A model generated the notes under the pieces. It saw nothing but the letters and a program-made list of their open reading frames with translations, was not told the DNA's origin and searched no databases. The translations under genes were made by a program, and so were the position numbers. Shown in pieces: positions 62,063 to 64,000 of a DNA stretch of 64,000 bases (within the stretch, counting starts at the first letter, position 1; each line of letters begins with the position of its first letter). Source of the stretch: Chryseobacterium gambrini (GTDB lineage: Bacteria; Bacteroidota; Bacteroidia; Flavobacteriales; Weeksellaceae); assembly GCF_900156825.1 (NCBI RefSeq), contig NZ_FTOV01000010.1, forward strand, positions 1-64,000, written 5' to 3'.

Positions 62063-62224
62063 ATGCCAATAGAAATAAAAGAGCTTCACATTAAAATAAA
62101 TGTGGACGAAAAAGCAGCCGCAACGACAACTACCGCATCAGTAGATGAAGGAAAAATTATGTATGCAATTAGCGAAAGCGTAGAGCAGGCAGTAAATATA
62201 GAAAAACGTAAAAAAGAAAGATAA
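62063..62224 (+). CDS. DUF5908 family protein (Afp6/Pvc6-like)
   Basis: Reading from the ATG at 62063 gives 53 residues: MPIEIKELHIKINVDEKAAA at the start, which is the DUF5908 signature (MPIEI-x-EL), then a Thr/Ala-rich stretch and a basic helical end. Small proteins of this family lie between tube and LysM genes in eCIS operons. The TAA overlaps the next ATG by one base (TAATG), showing translational coupling. Confidence 0.85.
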   Translation: MPIEIKELHIKINVDEKAAATTTTASVDEGKIMYAISESVEQAVNIEKRKKER

Positions 62225-62943
62225 TGAGAGGAGAAATTCAAAAACTAACAATCGGGACATACGAGAATTCTGACTATCAGAAGAGGATTGATGCTAAAGC
62301 TTTTAAAGCTTTTATAAATCCTACGGGTTATTCAGTTACTTACAAAACGGAACTTGAACCTGGTCAGGCATTGGGAACAGCTAAAACTGATTTGAAATAT
62401 ACAGCATCACCTTCAACAGATTTACAATTAGAATTTCTATTTGATGGTACGGGGGTTACGGAAGAAAATTCCGGTATTAAATTGATTAATAAAATTAAAG
62501 GAAAAACATTCAAGAAAACAACTGTAAAAGACCAGGTAGATGCTTTCTATAAAGCTACAGGCAAGGTTGCCGGTCCTATTCATAAGCCTTATAATGTTAT
62601 TCTTAACTGGGGCAGCTTTGAATTTAAAGGAGTATTAGCAGAATTTACAGTAGAGTACAAATTGTTTGACAATGAAGGACAGCCTTTAAGAGCAATAGGA
62701 AAAGCCAAATTTAGTGAATCAATCAGTCCCAAGTTAGAAGCTGCTGAGAAGAAAAACGAATCTCCAGATGTCACCCATAAAAGAACCGTACAGGCAGGAG
62801 ACACTTTACCCTTAATGACTGAAAGAATTTACGGAGACTCCAAATATTACCTGGAAGTCGCTAAGGTTAATAATCTCATCAATTTCAGACAGTTGAAACC
62901 GGGAACTGAACTCTACTTTCCACCCATAGAAAAAATAGCATAA
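62224..62943 (+). CDS. LysM baseplate protein (Afp7/Pvc7-like)
   Basis: 239-residue protein that by analogy with Pvc7/gp53 clamps the spike to the tube base. The N-terminal ~165 residues have the family's beta-rich pattern (AFINPTGYSVTYKTELEPGQ, LKYTASPSTDLQLEFLFDGT). A C-terminal LysM domain follows (RTVQAGDTLPLMTERIYGDS, then LEVAKVNNLINFRQLKPGTE). No signal peptide. It overlaps the DUF5908 gene and is 1 bp before the spike gene. Confidence 0.9.
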   Translation: MRGEIQKLTIGTYENSDYQKRIDAKAFKAFINPTGYSVTYKTELEPGQALGTAKTDLKYTASPSTDLQLEFLFDGTGVTEENSGIKLINKIKGKTFKKTTVKDQVDAFYKATGKVAGPIHKPYNVILNWGSFEFKGVLAEFTVEYKLFDNEGQPLRAIGKAKFSESISPKLEAAEKKNESPDVTHKRTVQAGDTLPLMTERIYGDSKYYLEVAKVNNLINFRQLKPGTELYFPPIEKIA

Positions 62944-62944
62944 C

Positions 62945-64000
62945 ATGAACAACAGCGGATACATAAAAACATCAAAAAATCCGGATCTGATCACTTTTAA
63001 AGTAATGTCCGGAGGTACCGAGTTGCCGGGGAAATATGGGGTAAAAAGTATTGTTGTAGAAAAAGAAGTAAACAGAATTCCTTATGCCCGCATTGTTATT
63101 TTGGATGGAAGCGTACCGGAACAGGATTTTAAACTAAGCAATGAAGATCTTCTGATTCCCGGAAAAGAAATTGAAATTACAGCAGGCTATCATTCGGATG
63201 AAGAAAGCATTTTTAAAGGAGTTGTTGTAAAGCACAATATAAAAGTAAGAAACGGCTCTTCCTACCTCATCATAGAATGCAGAGATAAAGCAGTAAAGAT
63301 GACTTTAGGCAGAAAAAGTAAATATTTCTACGACAGTAAAGACAGCGATATTATCGGAGAACTGATCAGTAGCAACGGATTGAATGCCGATGTTCAGGCT
63401 ACCTCAAATTCACACAAAGAATTGATTCAGTACAGAGCTTCCGACTGGGATTTTATGCTCACCCGAGCACAGGCAAACGGAAAACTTTGTTTTGTAGAAG
63501 ACGGAACCGTTAAAATAGCGAAACCCGATTTCAGTAAAAAAGAAGTTGAAACAGTGATTTACGGATCTTCGGTGCATGAGTTTGACGGAGAAATAGACGC
63601 AAGAGATCAGTTCAAAAAAATTTCAGCCAAAACATGGAGCTATACCGATCAGGAACTTACAGAAGTGGAAGCTCAGGATCCCGCAGTAAAACTTAACGGA
63701 AACCTTTCACCGGATGATCTGGCGAAAGTATTTGGAATAGACGATCTGCAGCTTAAACATGGCGGAAATCTTACGCAGAGTGAACTTCAGGACTGGAGTG
63801 ATGCGAAAGCAACTTTCCAACAACTGGCAAAGACCAGAGGAAGGGTGAAATTTCAGGGAATTCCGGCTGTAAAACCGGGAGTTTCATTAATGCTGCAAGG
63901 CGTAGGAAACCGTTTCAACGGAAAAATTTACGTAACAGGCGTCCGTCACGAAATCGCTGAAGGAAACTGGCTTGTTGATGCACAATTCGGGCTTTCTCCA
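62945..64000 (+). CDS. VgrG-like central spike protein (Afp8/Pvc8-like), partial
   Basis: Reading from the ATG at 62945 gives 352 codons without a stop to the window edge, so the gene is cut. It has a gp27-like hub part (VMSGGTELPGKYGVKSIVVE, ARIVILDGSVPEQDF, LLIPGKEIEITAGYHSDEES). Typical phrases follow: IIGELISSNGLNADV, YRASDWDFMLTRAQANGKLC and KHGGNLTQSELQDWSDAKA. The gp5-like OB fold begins near FQGIPAVKPGVSLMLQGVGN. The spike pierces the target membrane. The remaining baseplate genes are expected to the right. Confidence 0.92.
   Translation, partial: MNNSGYIKTSKNPDLITFKVMSGGTELPGKYGVKSIVVEKEVNRIPYARIVILDGSVPEQDFKLSNEDLLIPGKEIEITAGYHSDEESIFKGVVVKHNIKVRNGSSYLIIECRDKAVKMTLGRKSKYFYDSKDSDIIGELISSNGLNADVQATSNSHKELIQYRASDWDFMLTRAQANGKLCFVEDGTVKIAKPDFSKKEVETVIYGSSVHEFDGEIDARDQFKKISAKTWSYTDQELTEVEAQDPAVKLNGNLSPDDLAKVFGIDDLQLKHGGNLTQSELQDWSDAKATFQQLAKTRGRVKFQGIPAVKPGVSLMLQGVGNRFNGKIYVTGVRHEIAEGNWLVDAQFGLSP

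Noticed and set aside
46409..64000. Prophage or type VI secretion system (T6SSiii) as the identity of the locus
   Set aside because: No capsid, portal, terminase or integrase gene is seen, and no TssB/C-type or TssK genes. DUF4255, DUF5908, CIS_TMP and full-length sheaths point to eCIS.

Overview
The window looks like part of a Chryseobacterium-like chromosome (Bacteroidota, Flavobacteriia, Weeksellaceae). The signs are AT-rich DNA, weak or absent Shine-Dalgarno sequences, many exact Bacteroidota -7 boxes (TAnnTTTG), type IX secretion and gliding genes (porV, porU, gldJ), GLPGLI and DUF6526 proteins, and a GG-leader peptide. No rRNA or tRNA gene was seen.

Layout. 267-8483: porV-porU on the minus strand diverge from gldJ-murF (type IX secretion, gliding, cell wall). 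8739-16327: a fibre-like secreted protein, a Nudix hydrolase, an SRPBCC protein, anmK, lptC, an outer-membrane protein, holB and a Cys/Lys-rich small protein. 16487-21904: a tetR-tolC-hlyD-emrB efflux operon, split by a 794-bp repeat-filled gap before emrB. 22095-25102: small accessory genes, including an orphan GG-leader peptide, tag glycosylase and three hypothetical proteins. 25564-29343: a patatin phospholipase, CorA and FabH. 29454-34614: an XRE regulator with two striking sets of palindromes, small secreted proteins, a thioredoxin/TPR protein, an AraC regulator and a second fibre-like protein. 34709-39135: two small lipoproteins, pruA, topoisomerase IB, a 55-residue membrane lipoprotein and a DUF6526 protein. 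39552-45336: an M24B aminopeptidase, a Crp-type regulator with two redox genes, and mnmE. 45337-46408: decayed insertion-sequence DNA.

The accessory centrepiece runs from 46409 past the right edge. It is an extracellular contractile injection system (eCIS; Afp/PVC/AlgoCIS class). A 1311-residue protein of unknown function and a 752-residue putative double peptidoglycan hydrolase come first. A minus-strand pair (Cys-rich small protein and tape-measure protein) follows. Then comes the structural operon: DUF4255 cap protein, three sheaths, two identical inner-tube proteins plus an Afp5-like tube protein, DUF5908, LysM baseplate protein and a VgrG-like spike cut by the edge. From the Afp5-like gene on, the order matches pvc5-6-7-8. 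Oddities are a recent ~890-bp duplication of sheath 3' end plus tube gene, an Ala-rich ~105-residue insert in one sheath, and the tape measure on the opposite strand.

Intergenic DNA is rich in structured repeats: phased palindromes, MITE-like elements, a perfect 24-bp-stem hairpin, simple-sequence repeats and degenerate tandem arrays. All identifications come from reading the sequence; no database search was run.
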